This document shows positions 17,404 to 26,987 of a stretch of DNA of 64,000 bases, in pieces. The notes beneath the pieces were generated by a model, which saw only the letters and a list, made by a program, of their open reading frames with translations, searched no databases and was not told where the DNA came from. A program made the translations under genes and the position numbers. The stretch spans positions 372,001-436,000 of the forward strand of contig NZ_FMTM01000004.1 of NCBI RefSeq assembly GCF_900099775.1, written 5' to 3'. The stretch's first letter is position 1. Each line of letters begins with the position of its first letter. The stretch is from Rhizobium mongolense subsp. loessense. GTDB taxonomy: Bacteria > Pseudomonadota > Alphaproteobacteria > Rhizobiales > Rhizobiaceae.

Positions 17404-18668
17404 GCAAGAACGAAAGCGCGGACCTAAAACTATCGCGCAGAAAAGTGCTTGCTGGCAGTGTAATTGCCGCAGGATCGTTCGTTTGCCCGTTCAGCGTCGA
17501 TCTGGATTTCGGCGCGGCGGCAGGTGAGGTGCCTGATGCTGGCGAGCCACTTTCGGGCGTGGAAATCACTGAAGTGCTGAAGGAGGAAGGCGAACCGGGG
17601 TTCGTTCCCCGTGCCATCATCTCGAACTTCTGGTTCCAACAATCGTCAAGCGAACGGCCTTCCCCGCACTGGCCTTCTGACGACGTCTCCTATGATTATC
17701 GCCCGCTTGCCGAATTTGCCGCCTCCGGCGCGGAATTCGACCTATCGGGCGATGTCCTTCGGGTCCTCGCCGAACGCAATGCGTTCGACTTAGGCGAGGC
17801 CCCCGTCATTCTTTTCGGGCTGCGTGGATGCACGGTTTCGTCCGGCAAAGACTATTCGCCACCAGCGGCCAAGCACGCTGTCGTCACTACACGGCCGGAC
17901 CACCTTAACATGAGATGCTTGATTGGCGTTTGGGACCGGTCAGGGGGTAACCTCTCTTTATGCCGCGGATCGACTGTGCCGAACGTGGATCTGATGGATG
18001 CTTATGTGCGCGGGGCACTCGGCTGCAACATGCTTCCTACCGGCTTGCATCATTACAAGGTAGGTCCGCATCGGGGCAATAAACAACCCGGTGCGTTTCG
18101 TCAGCAACAATCCTTATGGATACTGCGCTCGCCGAAGAACCTCAGCTATGCTGCCAACGACCGCAACGAAATCTGGGACGATCTAGACGGTGATCTGCCT
18201 TTCGATAACATTCACGCGGCAATCCTCAACTACCGAACTGAGCCACCGTTTTTCTCGTCTGCGGGTTGTCAGGTTGTCGCCGGCCGTTATAAGAATGGTG
18301 TACCCGTGGGAGCTTGGGCGAATTTTCGTCAGGATGCAGGCCTTGTCCATCCGCCCGTCGTCCGTGACGGAAGCCGGGGTGCGACAGCTGATGACGGTAA
18401 GGCCTTTACCTATTTTGTCCTAACTGGGGACGAGGCGTCGCTTGTCTCCTCCCATCCAGATTCCGAGTTTAGAGCGCTCCGATACGGCTCGTCCGGGCCT
18501 GCGGTGGTGGCTCTGCAGGAAAAGCTGGGAATGACACCCGACCGAATCGACGGGATTTTCCTTCGCGGGACTCTTGGGCGCTACCTGTCCTGGCAAAAGG
18601 AGAATGGTGAAGCGGCAACTGGGATCGTCACGAAGACCGAAGCGGAGCGGCTTGGAGTTTTGCTCTGA
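17400..18668 (+). CDS. Tat-exported protein with C-terminal peptidoglycan-binding domain
   Basis: 422 residues. The N-terminus contains SRRKVLAG followed by a hydrophobic stretch, a twin-arginine signal. Residues about 360-420 (LRYGSSGPAVVALQEKLGM...) form a peptidoglycan-binding domain-1-like repeat. In the middle, His272 (NIHAAILNY) and Cys290 in SAGCQ have the spacing of a YkuD-type L,D-transpeptidase (His, 14-17 residues, Ser/Thr-x-Gly-Cys), although the usual His before Gly is Ala. The enzyme assignment is inference. It starts at ATGA overlapping the caspase stop, so the two products are probably made together and both act outside the inner membrane. Confidence 0.65.
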   Translation: MSKNESADLKLSRRKVLAGSVIAAGSFVCPFSVDLDFGAAAGEVPDAGEPLSGVEITEVLKEEGEPGFVPRAIISNFWFQQSSSERPSPHWPSDDVSYDYRPLAEFAASGAEFDLSGDVLRVLAERNAFDLGEAPVILFGLRGCTVSSGKDYSPPAAKHAVVTTRPDHLNMRCLIGVWDRSGGNLSLCRGSTVPNVDLMDAYVRGALGCNMLPTGLHHYKVGPHRGNKQPGAFRQQQSLWILRSPKNLSYAANDRNEIWDDLDGDLPFDNIHAAILNYRTEPPFFSSAGCQVVAGRYKNGVPVGAWANFRQDAGLVHPPVVRDGSRGATADDGKAFTYFVLTGDEASLVSSHPDSEFRALRYGSSGPAVVALQEKLGMTPDRIDGIFLRGTLGRYLSWQKENGEAATGIVTKTEAERLGVLL

Positions 18669-19040
18669 GCGAACTTGGACGAAGATGTGCGCTTGAGTGG
18701 TCAACGCACGAACTGCCCGAATCCAGAGCTTGTGCCGAGGATAAGCCCTTGGAGATGAATCCCTATCGTCAGGTTTCGTCTATCGCAACTGCAGCGCTGT
18801 TGTAGCTAACTCCGAAGTAGAATGCACCATCCAGGCCCAATCCCCTTTGGCAATTGAATGGAAACGAGCCGTGCGTGTTAATCCAATAATCCGGCCTGCG
18901 GTCGGTTCCGGCGAAATGGACAAGCAGTGGCCAGATTGACACAACCGGCAATGGGTAGCAACCTTCAGGTTGGTGCGGATGTCCGGCGTGGCGGTAGGCA
19001 ACTTTAAGGGGCATGGACGATCATGCCGGGGGGGTATGAC
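18669..19040. other. intergenic between two caspase loci
   Basis: About 372 bases. A minus-strand frame of 81 codons (18769-19014) has a somewhat protein-like composition but no ribosome-binding site or family match, so it is not called. Confidence 0.4.
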
Positions 19041-20609
19041 ATGCAATGCCTTCGCATCACCCTGACGATCTTACTAATGCTGATGTGCACGCAGGCGTTT
19101 GCTGAAAAGCGCGTGGCGCTGATTATCGGCAATTCTGCCTATCAGCATGTGCCGAAGTTGCCGAATCCGGACAACGACGCCGCCGACATGGCGGCCAAAC
19201 TGCAGGATCTCGGTTTCGATGTCGTCGTCGGCAGCGACCTCGATCTTCCCGGCGTCAGGCGCACAATCCGCGAATTCGTCGGTAAGCTTGATGGTGCCGA
19301 CATGGCACTGTTCTACTATGCCGGCCACGGCCTCCAGGTGAATGACGAAAACTATATCGCGCCCGTCGATGCGCAACTTCTTTCCTATAGCGATCTGGAA
19401 TTCGAGGCGGTGCCGATGAACCTGATTCTGTCCGCTATGGAGCGCACGACGCCAGTCAATCTGGTGTTCCTCGATGCCTGCCGCGACAATCCGCTGGCGG
19501 TCAATCTAGCGCGGTCCATGGGAACGCGCTCTGTCTCAGTCGGCCGCGGGCTTGCCAAGGTTGGAAGCGGCATCGGCTCTCTCATCGCCTTTGCCACCCA
19601 GCCCGGCAATGTCGCGCTCGATGGAACGGGCCGTAATTCTCCCTTTACCGCAGCATTATTGCGCCACCTCGGCAAGCCCGGACGGGATATTACCCGCGAA
19701 TTGATCGACGTTCGCCGCGACGTGCTAGATGCGACAAATGGCAGACAGGTGCCTTGGGATAGTTCCTCGCTCACCGGCGAGGTGGTGCTGAAGCCGCTGG
19801 CAAAGCTAGAGCCGACGGCGGCCGATACCAGCACGAACGACAATACCGCAGAGCTTGCCTTCTGGGACACGACAAAGGCATCGACCGACCGGGACCTGTT
19901 TGACGCCTATCTGCAGCAATATCCGAACGGTGTCTTCGCCTCACTGGCGAAGGCGAAAATCCTTATCATCGAACGGGCAGCAGCCCGACAGGCGGCCGCT
20001 AATGTGGAGGGCGCTGCAAACGCAACCCTGCAGCCCGCACAAGCTGGCGCTCTGCCAGCCGCCGAGGAGCAGTTGGCAGCACTAACACCCCCGAGCACAG
20101 ACGGTACCATCCCCGATGCCGGAAGGCCGGAGCGAGAACTGGTGCGCTCGATCCAGAAGGAACTGAACCGCGTCGGCTGCCGTGCGGGCAACGAGGACGG
20201 GCTCTGGGGCGCCGGCAGTCGCCGGGCGCTGGAGCAGTTCGCCAAACGCAGCAAGATCGAGCTTGCGGCGCTCAATCCTTCAGCCGGGGTGCTTGAGCGG
20301 TTGCGCACGCAGAAGGCGCGCATCTGTCCGCTCGTCTGCGACCAGAACCATCAGGAGAGAAACGGCCGCTGTGTCGAGATCAAGTCGCCGGCGAAACGCA
20401 CGCTGCAAAACGCGATCGCTCCGCCGGCCGCGGCCCCAGATAAGGCCTTCCGCGCCTGCCCGGCCGATGCTCACGCGGCTGCCCGTGAGACCTTCTCGCG
20501 TGGCACGGGACGTGGCCGGACTGTCAGAATCGCCACGCATTCCTGCGGCCGCGGCTTTATCTGCCGCCGTGCGGCGCGCGGCATGCGCTGGGACTGCAAT
20601 TGGCGCTAA
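19041..20609 (+). CDS. exported caspase-family (C14) protease with peptidoglycan-binding-like domain
   Basis: 522 residues from the ATG at 19041, which gives a good signal peptide (MQCLRITLTILLMLMCTQAFA); an ATG at 19023 in the same frame is also possible. The caspase p20-like domain covers about residues 22-245, with His96 in YYAGHG and Cys147 in FLDACRDNP. Residues about 270-310 resemble a short TPR/SEL1-like segment (FDAYLQQYPNGVFASLAKAKI). Residues about 365-425 (LVRSIQKELNRVGCRAG...GLWGAGSRRALEQF) resemble peptidoglycan-binding domain 1. The C-terminus is cysteine-rich. This architecture is common in Rhizobiales, but no substrate is known to me. It is separate in origin from the caspase at 15259 (different active-site context). 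Confidence 0.85.
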   Translation: MQCLRITLTILLMLMCTQAFAEKRVALIIGNSAYQHVPKLPNPDNDAADMAAKLQDLGFDVVVGSDLDLPGVRRTIREFVGKLDGADMALFYYAGHGLQVNDENYIAPVDAQLLSYSDLEFEAVPMNLILSAMERTTPVNLVFLDACRDNPLAVNLARSMGTRSVSVGRGLAKVGSGIGSLIAFATQPGNVALDGTGRNSPFTAALLRHLGKPGRDITRELIDVRRDVLDATNGRQVPWDSSSLTGEVVLKPLAKLEPTAADTSTNDNTAELAFWDTTKASTDRDLFDAYLQQYPNGVFASLAKAKILIIERAAARQAAANVEGAANATLQPAQAGALPAAEEQLAALTPPSTDGTIPDAGRPERELVRSIQKELNRVGCRAGNEDGLWGAGSRRALEQFAKRSKIELAALNPSAGVLERLRTQKARICPLVCDQNHQERNGRCVEIKSPAKRTLQNAIAPPAAAPDKAFRACPADAHAAARETFSRGTGRGRTVRIATHSCGRGFICRRAARGMRWDCNWR

Positions 20610-20628
20610 GCATAACTCCAAAGGGTAA

Positions 20629-21345
20629 TTGGTTTATGAAAGACCTTTTGGGAAAGAAGTGGTGACGCCCGCAGCAAAGCGGAGAGCTGTCGCGCATCTG
20701 ATGAACCAACATCGGATGAGCGAACGGCGGACGTGTAAAGCCATCGGGTTTTGCCGAATGACGATCCGTTGCGAAACCAACACCGGCGACGATCAAGGAA
20801 CCACAAGAAGCTCTTCCGGCTCTATCGGGAGGAGAAGCTGACCGTGCGCAAGCGCGGCGGCCGCAAGCGAGCGATAGGCACACGAGCACCGACGCTGATT
20901 GCGATGGCTGTCAATGACCGTTGGTCGTTGGACTTCGTGTCGGATCAACTCACCGATGGCCGCAGGGTCCGGGTTCTGACGGTCGTCGACGATTGCATCA
21001 GAGAATGCTTGGGACTCGTCGCCGATACATCGCTTTCCGGTCCGCGTGTCGCCCGTGAACTTGACCGGATCATCGAGGAGCGCGGCAAACCCAGGATGAT
21101 CGTCAGTGGCAACGGCAGCGAGTTCACCAGCAACGCGAACTCTTGAATGAAACCCTCTGCTCGTCACCGGCTCATGTTTGGTCAGCGCTTTCAAGCTTGG
21201 CAAAGCGATTACAACGATCACCGAACCGCATTCGAGCCTCGGCTGGCTGACACCGGTCGAGTTCAGACCATCAATCCGCGACGTGATGCGGTGCTGCGCA
21301 ACCGAAAATGGCTCCGCACCGCAGCCCGCCACTACCGCCATAAAT
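20629..21345 (+). pseudogene. IS3-family (IS407-like) transposase remnant
   Basis: OrfB parts are readable in order: VVTPAAKRRAVAHLMNQHRM, SERRTCKAIGF, KLFRLYREEKLTVRKRGGRK, NDRWSLDFVSDQLTDGRR, VVDDCIRECLGLVADTSLSG and ELLNETL. Two internal deletions (near 20790 and 21133) and at least one frameshift break the frame. The second deletion removes the stretch with the last catalytic Glu of the DDE triad, so the element is inactive. It closes the caspase block on the right side. Confidence 0.8.
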
Positions 21346-21869
21346 GAAGCAACCAAAAACCGCTGGAGCGAACTCAAAACTCGAAAAACTTGGAGGCAAG
21401 GTCAGCGCCCATTCTTGTCGGGCAGATGGTCGAGATGGTCTGTCAGGGTCACTGCCGCGTCGAAGCCTTCGGTTGGAATCTCATCCATCGTAGCGGCTCG
21501 TGTCCCGTGACCGGAGGGCCTTGTTCGTAATACCGTTTCCGTTGGCGTATACCTAGCAGACACGACGCTAGGCCTGCGTTCCGGCGTCCGTTGGGGTTGT
21601 TTCTTGCGTGCTGACGTCAAAGTCTCTGGACATCACCCTAACGGATTGCCGGAAGCCATACGCCTTCGCGCCGATGTCGACGAAGAAATACTGGCCGTGG
21701 CCGAGAAGCTGTTCACCACCTTAGCGCCAGGGACGATTAGGCGACGGGCGACTGTACGCTCTGGTCCCACATCAGCCGATTCAGTCGGCTTTTCCAGTAT
21801 TGCGGTTAGATAAGCGCCTTGGAGTTGACAAGCAGCACGCTGAGTAAAAGCTAGCTGGCTTACCCGGTG
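21346..21869. other. intergenic, no gene recognised
   Basis: About 524 bases after the IS3 remnant. Short frames on both strands lack translation signals. It may include further IS debris. Confidence 0.4.
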
Positions 21870-22898
21870 CTACCGGGACGCCACCCAGTTGTGCCAATCG
21901 GCTTCATCACCGTGGAAGACGTTTAGGTCGATCCGGCCATCGACGCCATGCGACAGGCCGGAGCCCGAATACTGCCAGAAAACCCACTTGCGTTTCGGGT
22001 ATACCTTGGACGGGTGAGCAGCGACCGAACGCAGCCAGAAGGGATAGTCGAGGAACGCGCCCTGCAGATTGTCGCGATAAAAGTCCGGTGCAGTGTAGAT
22101 GATCGGACGCTGGCCGTAGTGCCGCTCGAGCTTGTCCATGAAAACCTGCATTTTTTCGAGCACCCGCTCGCGCGAAGGCCGTCTCTTGCAGCTCGATTCA
22201 CCGTTCCACTCGACGTCGATCACCGGCGGAAGAGCACCCGCTTCCTTCGGAACGTTGCGGATGAACCAGTCGGCCTGTTCGCCGGCCGTACGGCACCAGT
22301 AGAAGAAGTGATAGGCGCCGCGCTTCAAGCCGGCCTCCTTGGCTCGGCGCCAGTTCTTCTTGAACATCGGATCGAGATGATCGCCGCCGTCCGTGGCCTT
22401 GATATAGGCGAAGTTCGCCCCCTGCCTTCTGAGCCTTTCCCAATCGATCTCCGCCTGCCAGCGCGAAACGTCGACACCGTGCACCGCAAGCTTTCTCGGC
22501 GAAATGGCCCCGAAATTGATTGGCTTGGCGTCGCGGAACCCGTAGCTGTAAATCTGCGAGCGCGTCTGCGGGGCTGCCCTCGTTTCAGGCTTGTCCGGAG
22601 CGAGCATGGCAATCGGCCGTTCTGACGGGATGGGCGCGCCAACGGTTCTTGAGGCCGGCGCGAACGCCTGCGGCTGCGGCACCGATCCCGCCCAGGCCAA
22701 CGTTTGCTCAGGTGGGTTGCCCTGCAGGGCAACGTCGCCGACATTGGCGGCAGGGACAGGCACGGTTGATTGGGCAACCGAGCCCGTCGTCTCCTCAGAT
22801 GGCCGCCCGGCCTGAACGGTCGCAGGACGAGAATTGGCGGCGCAACCGGCCAAAGTCAGGCACGCAAGAAAGATTGCTGTCACATTCGATAGACGCAT
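21870..22898 (-). CDS. GH25 lysozyme-like lipoprotein
   Basis: 342 residues from the ATG at 22898. The signal peptide ends in a lipobox (LAGC, Cys at about 19), so it is probably a membrane-anchored lipoprotein. A low-complexity proline/alanine-rich linker (about 20-135) precedes a GH25 muramidase domain (about 140-340). GH25 motifs are present: VHGVDVSRWQ with the first catalytic Asp, IDVEWNG with the Asp-x-Glu pair, and WVFWQYSGSG near the end. GH25 enzymes cleave the MurNAc-GlcNAc bond of peptidoglycan. The gene stands alone between intergenic regions; with the neighbouring peptidoglycan-binding proteins it gives this block a cell-wall theme. Confidence 0.9.
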   Translation of the reverse strand: MRLSNVTAIFLACLTLAGCAANSRPATVQAGRPSEETTGSVAQSTVPVPAANVGDVALQGNPPEQTLAWAGSVPQPQAFAPASRTVGAPIPSERPIAMLAPDKPETRAAPQTRSQIYSYGFRDAKPINFGAISPRKLAVHGVDVSRWQAEIDWERLRRQGANFAYIKATDGGDHLDPMFKKNWRRAKEAGLKRGAYHFFYWCRTAGEQADWFIRNVPKEAGALPPVIDVEWNGESSCKRRPSRERVLEKMQVFMDKLERHYGQRPIIYTAPDFYRDNLQGAFLDYPFWLRSVAAHPSKVYPKRKWVFWQYSGSGLSHGVDGRIDLNVFHGDEADWHNWVASR

Positions 22899-23056
22899 AA
22901 GGACCCGTACGCAAAACAACTGCCGCCGACGCCAATCCCGCGCCGCCGGGACCGGCTGGCGTGAATGGCTAACGGGAAATTACCAAAAAAGACTGAATAC
23001 AATCTTTATTGCCAAGGTTAACGGCGTGGCATGCTTGCGAGTGCGTCGCGGGAATT

Positions 23057-24235
23057 CTAGCCTAGGAATTTCTCTGCCAGCCGCGCCCACATGGCGGCAC
23101 CAACCGTTAGGTTCTCGTCGGCAAAGTTGAATTTCGAGCTGTGCAGGATCTCCGAGTTGAGACCGTTGCCAAGGCGCAGGAAGCAGCCCGGCTTATGCTC
23201 GAGAAAATGGGAAAAATCCTCGCTTCCCGGGATCAGCGGGCACGTTAAGACCTGGTCCGGGCCGACCAGCTCCTCCGCAATGGCGCGGGCAAATTCGGTT
23301 TCCTTCTCGGAGTTGATGACGACCGGGTGGCCGCGTAGATAGTCGACCTCGGCCCTGGCGCCATAGCCTTCAGCGACGGTCGCGGTGAGTTTGCGAATTC
23401 TCGCCTCCAGAGTGTCCCTGATCGCCGGTTCGAAGGAGCGCACACTCAGCAAAAGCGTTGCGATGTCCGGAATGACATTCGAGGCCTCACCGGCATGGAT
23501 GGAGCCGACGGTAACGACTGCCGTTTGCGTCGGATCGATGCTGCGCGAAACGACCGACTGCAAAGAGACGACGAGATTGCAGGCAATGACGACCGGGTCC
23601 ACCGTCAGATGCGGCCTGGAGGCATGGCCGCCCTTTCCCTTGATGGTGATTTTTACCGTGTCGGCAGCCGCCATCAATGGACCGGAACGCAAAAGCCAGG
23701 TGCCTTCGGGAGCGCCGGGGTGATTGTGCAGCCCGAAAATTGCATCGCACGGAAAGCGTTCGAACAATCCGTCGGCGATCATCGCTTCAGCGCCGCTTGC
23801 GGCACCGGCTTCCTCAGCGGGCTGAAAGATCAGGTTGACCATTCCGTCAAAACGGCGGGTGCGGGCCAGATATTCCGCAGCCCCAAGCAGCATCGTCGTG
23901 TGGCCGTCGTGACCGCATGCATGCATCTTGCCGGCGGCCCGGCTCGCATAAGGCAGTCCTGTTTCTTCCTGGATCGGAAGGGCATCCATGTCGGCGCGGA
24001 TCGCAATACTGCGCAGGCTGCTGCCCACCTTGAGACGAGCGACGACACCGTGGCCGCCGACATTGCGAAAAACCTCGTAGCCCCAGGATTCCAGTTTTTC
24101 GGCGACGAAGCGTGCCGTCTCGACCTCTTCGAACGACAGTTCCGGATTGGCGTGAAGATGCCGGCGGGTCGCTACAAGCTGTTCTTTGAGCGGCTCGAAG
24201 TCGGAGATGCGGGCAAAAGCGTTGTCGCGTGTCAT
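23057..24235 (-). CDS. M20-family amidohydrolase (hippurate/N-acyl-amino-acid hydrolase-like)
   Basis: 392 residues, the normal length for M20D amidohydrolases. Metal-site segments are visible: RADMDALPI, HACGHDGHTT, QPAEE and GSEDFSHF, with the dimerisation domain between about 190 and 300 (GKGGHASRPHLTVDP). These enzymes release an acyl group from an N-acylated amino acid. It is the last gene of the minus-strand ABC operon, 87 bases after the ATPase with a stable hairpin between, so it probably processes the imported substrate in the cytosol. Confidence 0.9.
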   Translation of the reverse strand: MTRDNAFARISDFEPLKEQLVATRRHLHANPELSFEEVETARFVAEKLESWGYEVFRNVGGHGVVARLKVGSSLRSIAIRADMDALPIQEETGLPYASRAAGKMHACGHDGHTTMLLGAAEYLARTRRFDGMVNLIFQPAEEAGAASGAEAMIADGLFERFPCDAIFGLHNHPGAPEGTWLLRSGPLMAAADTVKITIKGKGGHASRPHLTVDPVVIACNLVVSLQSVVSRSIDPTQTAVVTVGSIHAGEASNVIPDIATLLLSVRSFEPAIRDTLEARIRKLTATVAEGYGARAEVDYLRGHPVVINSEKETEFARAIAEELVGPDQVLTCPLIPGSEDFSHFLEHKPGCFLRLGNGLNSEILHSSKFNFADENLTVGAAMWARLAEKFLG

Positions 24236-24270
24236 CAGACAGTTCCAATAGCTAGAATGAACGGGATGGT

Positions 24271-24292
24271 CGCGCCGCGGTCTGGCGGCGCG
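24271..24292. other. intercistronic hairpin
   Basis: Perfect 8-bp GC arms CGCGCCGC and GCGGCGCG with a 6-base loop, between the ABC ATPase and the M20 hydrolase of the same operon. No T-run follows, so attenuation or mRNA stability seems likelier than full termination. Confidence 0.5.
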
Positions 24293-24322
24293 GGCAGAAT
24301 GCGGAGCGTACAGATTGCCCGG

Positions 24323-25102
24323 CTAGATGAAGCGGGCGAGAAAGCTTCTCGTGCGCTGATGCTGCGGATTGCCGAGGACATCTTCGGGCTTGCCGTGTTC
24401 GACGACTTTGCCGCCATCCATGAAGATGACCCGGTCGGCCGCTTCGCGCGCAAAACCGATCTCGTGAGTGACGACGATCATGGTCAATCCCTGGCTTGCG
24501 AGATCCCGCATGGTGGAAAGGACCTCGCCGACGAGCTCGGGATCGAGTGCGGAGGTCGGCTCGTCGAACAGCATCAGCTTCGGCTTGATCGCCAAAGCCC
24601 TTGCGATCGCCACGCGCTGCTGCTGTCCGCCGGAAAGCTGGCGCGGATAACTGCCGGCTTTTTCCGAGAGGCCGACGCGCTCCAGAAGCATCAGCGCATT
24701 TTCCGTTGCGGCCTTGCGGCTTTCGCCGTGGATGCCAACCGGCGCTTCGATGATGTTTTCGAGCGCAGTCATGTGTGGATAGAGGTTGAACTGCTGGAAG
24801 ACCATGCCGATCTTGCGCCGCTGTGCAGCGATTGCATTGTTGGAGAGCTTCTCAAGCCGGCCCTTTCGCAATCGATAACCGATCTGCTCTCCATCGACCA
24901 TGATTGAGCCCTGATTGATGGACTCCAGATGGTTGATGCAGCGCAGGAAGGTCGATTTGCCCGAGCCGGACGGCCCGAGGATAACCACGACCTCGCCAGG
25001 GGCGACATCAAGGTCGATGCCTTTGAGGACTTCAAGCTGGTCGAAGGACTTGTGAACATTGCGTGCATGGACGAGCGGTTCGACGGTTGCAAGGGCATTC
25101 AA
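24323..25102 (-). CDS. polar amino acid ABC transporter ATP-binding protein
   Basis: 259 residues. Walker [10 protein letters not shown], signature [16 protein letters not shown], Walker [14 protein letters not shown] and switch His in VVTHEIGFA are all intact. It is of the GlnQ/HisP group (polar amino acid transport), with the typical [15 protein letters not shown]-loop. Its ATG overlaps the permease stop by 4 bases (ATGA), so permease and ATPase are coupled. It drives import through the permease at 25099 with the binding protein at 26061. Confidence 0.93.
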   Translation of the reverse strand: MNALATVEPLVHARNVHKSFDQLEVLKGIDLDVAPGEVVVILGPSGSGKSTFLRCINHLESINQGSIMVDGEQIGYRLRKGRLEKLSNNAIAAQRRKIGMVFQQFNLYPHMTALENIIEAPVGIHGESRKAATENALMLLERVGLSEKAGSYPRQLSGGQQQRVAIARALAIKPKLMLFDEPTSALDPELVGEVLSTMRDLASQGLTMIVVTHEIGFAREAADRVIFMDGGKVVEHGKPEDVLGNPQHQRTRSFLARFI

Positions 25103-26064
25103 TGGCTCGCCTCCTGTGCGACGACGGGTGAGGGGGTATCGGGTACGATCGGAGTGACTGCATTTCCAGCAGGCGCCCCGGAGCCGGAGCGTCTGTCGCC
25201 TCTGCTGTAGTAGCGCTCGATATAGCCCTGGCCGATGTTGAGGATCGAGGTGATCAGCAGGTACCAGACCACGGCGACGAGCAGCATCGGAATGATCTCG
25301 AACGTGCGGTTATAGATCGACTGGACTGAATAGAGCAGGTCCGCCATGGCGATCACGCTGACGAGAGAGGTCGCCTTGATCATGCTGATGAGCTGGTTGC
25401 CGGTTGGCGGAACGATGGAGCGCATCGCCTGCGGGATAATGATCCTTCGCAGTGCGCGTGCCCGCGTCATGCCGAAGGCTTCTGCGGTTTCCGCCTGGCC
25501 CCTGTCGACGGAGAGAAGGCCGCCGCGGATGATCTCGGCCATGTAGGCCGCCTCGTTGAGTGCCAGGCCGACGATTGCCGCCGTCATCGGCGTGATGACG
25601 GAATTGGTGTCCCAACTGGCCAATGTCGGTCCGAAAGGCACGGTGATCGAAATCGATGGAAAGAGCGTCGACAGGTTGTACCAGAAGATGAGCTGCACCA
25701 GGAGCGGCGTGCCGCGGAAGAACCAGATGTAGAGGCCGGCGAGGGAATGGGCGAGCCGGTCCGTCGACAGCCGCGCAATGGCAAGCAGCAGGCCGAGCGC
25801 TATGCCGATCAGCATGGCAACGACGGTCAGTCCGAGGGACACGTAAAGACCGCTGATGACCGTCGGGTCAAAGAAATATTGTGCGACGACCGGCCAGCCG
25901 AAATTCTCGTTGTTTGCAACGATCCAGCCAAAATTGGCCGCAATGCCCAGCGTCAGCGTCCAAAGGACCAGGCGATCGATGCGAAACGGCTTGTGCGCGT
26001 TGACGACGTCGCGGGGATCCGCACCGCCCGAAGGCGATGCGCTTTTGTGGTTGTTGGCGCTCAT
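25099..26064 (-). CDS. amino acid ABC transporter permease
   Basis: 321 residues with 5-6 membrane helices. The HAAT-type permease EAA loop is visible as EAFGMTRARALRRIIIPQAM, where the ATPase docks. The protein is longer than the usual 220 residues because of an N-terminal extension with an extra helix (about 28-50) and a periplasmic stretch, seen in some members that act as single-subunit permeases. No second permease gene is present, so it probably forms a homodimer. The start overlaps the end of the binding-protein gene by 4 bases. Confidence 0.92.
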   Translation of the reverse strand: MSANNHKSASPSGGADPRDVVNAHKPFRIDRLVLWTLTLGIAANFGWIVANNENFGWPVVAQYFFDPTVISGLYVSLGLTVVAMLIGIALGLLLAIARLSTDRLAHSLAGLYIWFFRGTPLLVQLIFWYNLSTLFPSISITVPFGPTLASWDTNSVITPMTAAIVGLALNEAAYMAEIIRGGLLSVDRGQAETAEAFGMTRARALRRIIIPQAMRSIVPPTGNQLISMIKATSLVSVIAMADLLYSVQSIYNRTFEIIPMLLVAVVWYLLITSILNIGQGYIERYYSRGDRRSGSGAPAGNAVTPIVPDTPSPVVAQEASH

Positions 26065-26951
26065 TTTGGCAACGTCCCGCCGAGATTGATGCCCGGCTCT
26101 TTGATCATGTTGTTCTCAAGACCCCACTTCTTCATGATCGCCGCATAGGTGCCGTTGTACATCAAAACCTTCATGCCGTCGTGCAGCACGGGCCCAAGCG
26201 GTGATCCTTTAGGCACGACGGCACCCTGATAGAGATTTTCAAAGCCGTTTTTCTGGCCGACGCCCGTGAGTTCGAGCTGGCCGTTGGACTGCGACACGAA
26301 ATAGGTGAGGGGAGCCTGGGAGGAGAAGAATGCATCCGAGCGCTTGGACCTGACGGCAAGGATCGAGCTCGGCTGGTCGGTGAAGGACTGAACCTCGATC
26401 GCCTCCTTGCCGTCGGTCTTGCACTTTTCGGCCTGGACCTTGATGACCTTCTCCGCCGAACCGCCAGCCATGACGGCAATGCGCTTTCCGCATGCGGTGT
26501 CGAGCGAGGTTATCCCGTTCGGATTGCCCTTGTGCACGGCAAAGACGACGAATTCCTGCACCCAGTCGACGAAGTCGTTTGCCTCTTCGCGGCTCTTGAA
26601 ATCGCCGACAGGACCGAAGGCGAATTGGTAGCGGCCGGAATTGACGCCGGCGAGGAGTGCCGGCAGACCACCGACGGTTGCGTGCTCGATCGTAACGCCG
26701 AGCACCTGGCCGAGCGCGTCCGTGAGGTCGGCGCTTGCACCTTCCATCTTCGTTCCGGTGACGATCTCGTAGGGCGGAAAGGAGCCGTTGTTGACCGAGA
26801 TCATCTTGCCGGCGGTCTTGATCTGCTCGGGAAGCTTTGCCCGCAGTTCCTCGTTGACGGTGAGCTTCGGAAGCGTTGCATCCTCGGCCATGGCCATTCC
26901 GGAGAGCAGGACGCTTGCAAGAGCGAAGGAGGTGATGGATTTCAATGGCAT
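26061..26951 (-). CDS. amino acid ABC transporter periplasmic binding protein
   Basis: 296 residues. Sec signal peptide at 1-22 (cleavage near AMA-ED), then an SBP_bac_3 fold (family of HisJ/GlnH): NNGSFPPYEIV, ADLTDALGQVLGV and FAFGPVGDFKSREEANDF. Shine-Dalgarno GGGGA lies 7 bases before the ATG. It is the ligand-recognition part of the transporter. The M20 hydrolase in the operon suggests an N-acyl or otherwise modified amino acid as ligand, but that is inference. Confidence 0.92.
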   Translation of the reverse strand: MPLKSITSFALASVLLSGMAMAEDATLPKLTVNEELRAKLPEQIKTAGKMISVNNGSFPPYEIVTGTKMEGASADLTDALGQVLGVTIEHATVGGLPALLAGVNSGRYQFAFGPVGDFKSREEANDFVDWVQEFVVFAVHKGNPNGITSLDTACGKRIAVMAGGSAEKVIKVQAEKCKTDGKEAIEVQSFTDQPSSILAVRSKRSDAFFSSQAPLTYFVSQSNGQLELTGVGQKNGFENLYQGAVVPKGSPLGPVLHDGMKVLMYNGTYAAIMKKWGLENNMIKEPGINLGGTLPK

Positions 26952-26987
26952 TTCTTATTCCCCTTTTTGGTTTGTATGGATAAAGGT

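Noticed and set aside
14205..21345. Composite transposon with matching IS ends
   Set aside because: The two flanking transposase remnants belong to different families (ISL3 and IS3) and no terminal inverted repeats or target duplications could be paired, so only a loosely IS-bounded block is claimed.
23495..24907. 470-codon plus-strand open frame across the M20 hydrolase and ABC ATPase genes
   Set aside because: Antisense to two genes with complete catalytic motifs; no recognisable fold in the shadow frame.
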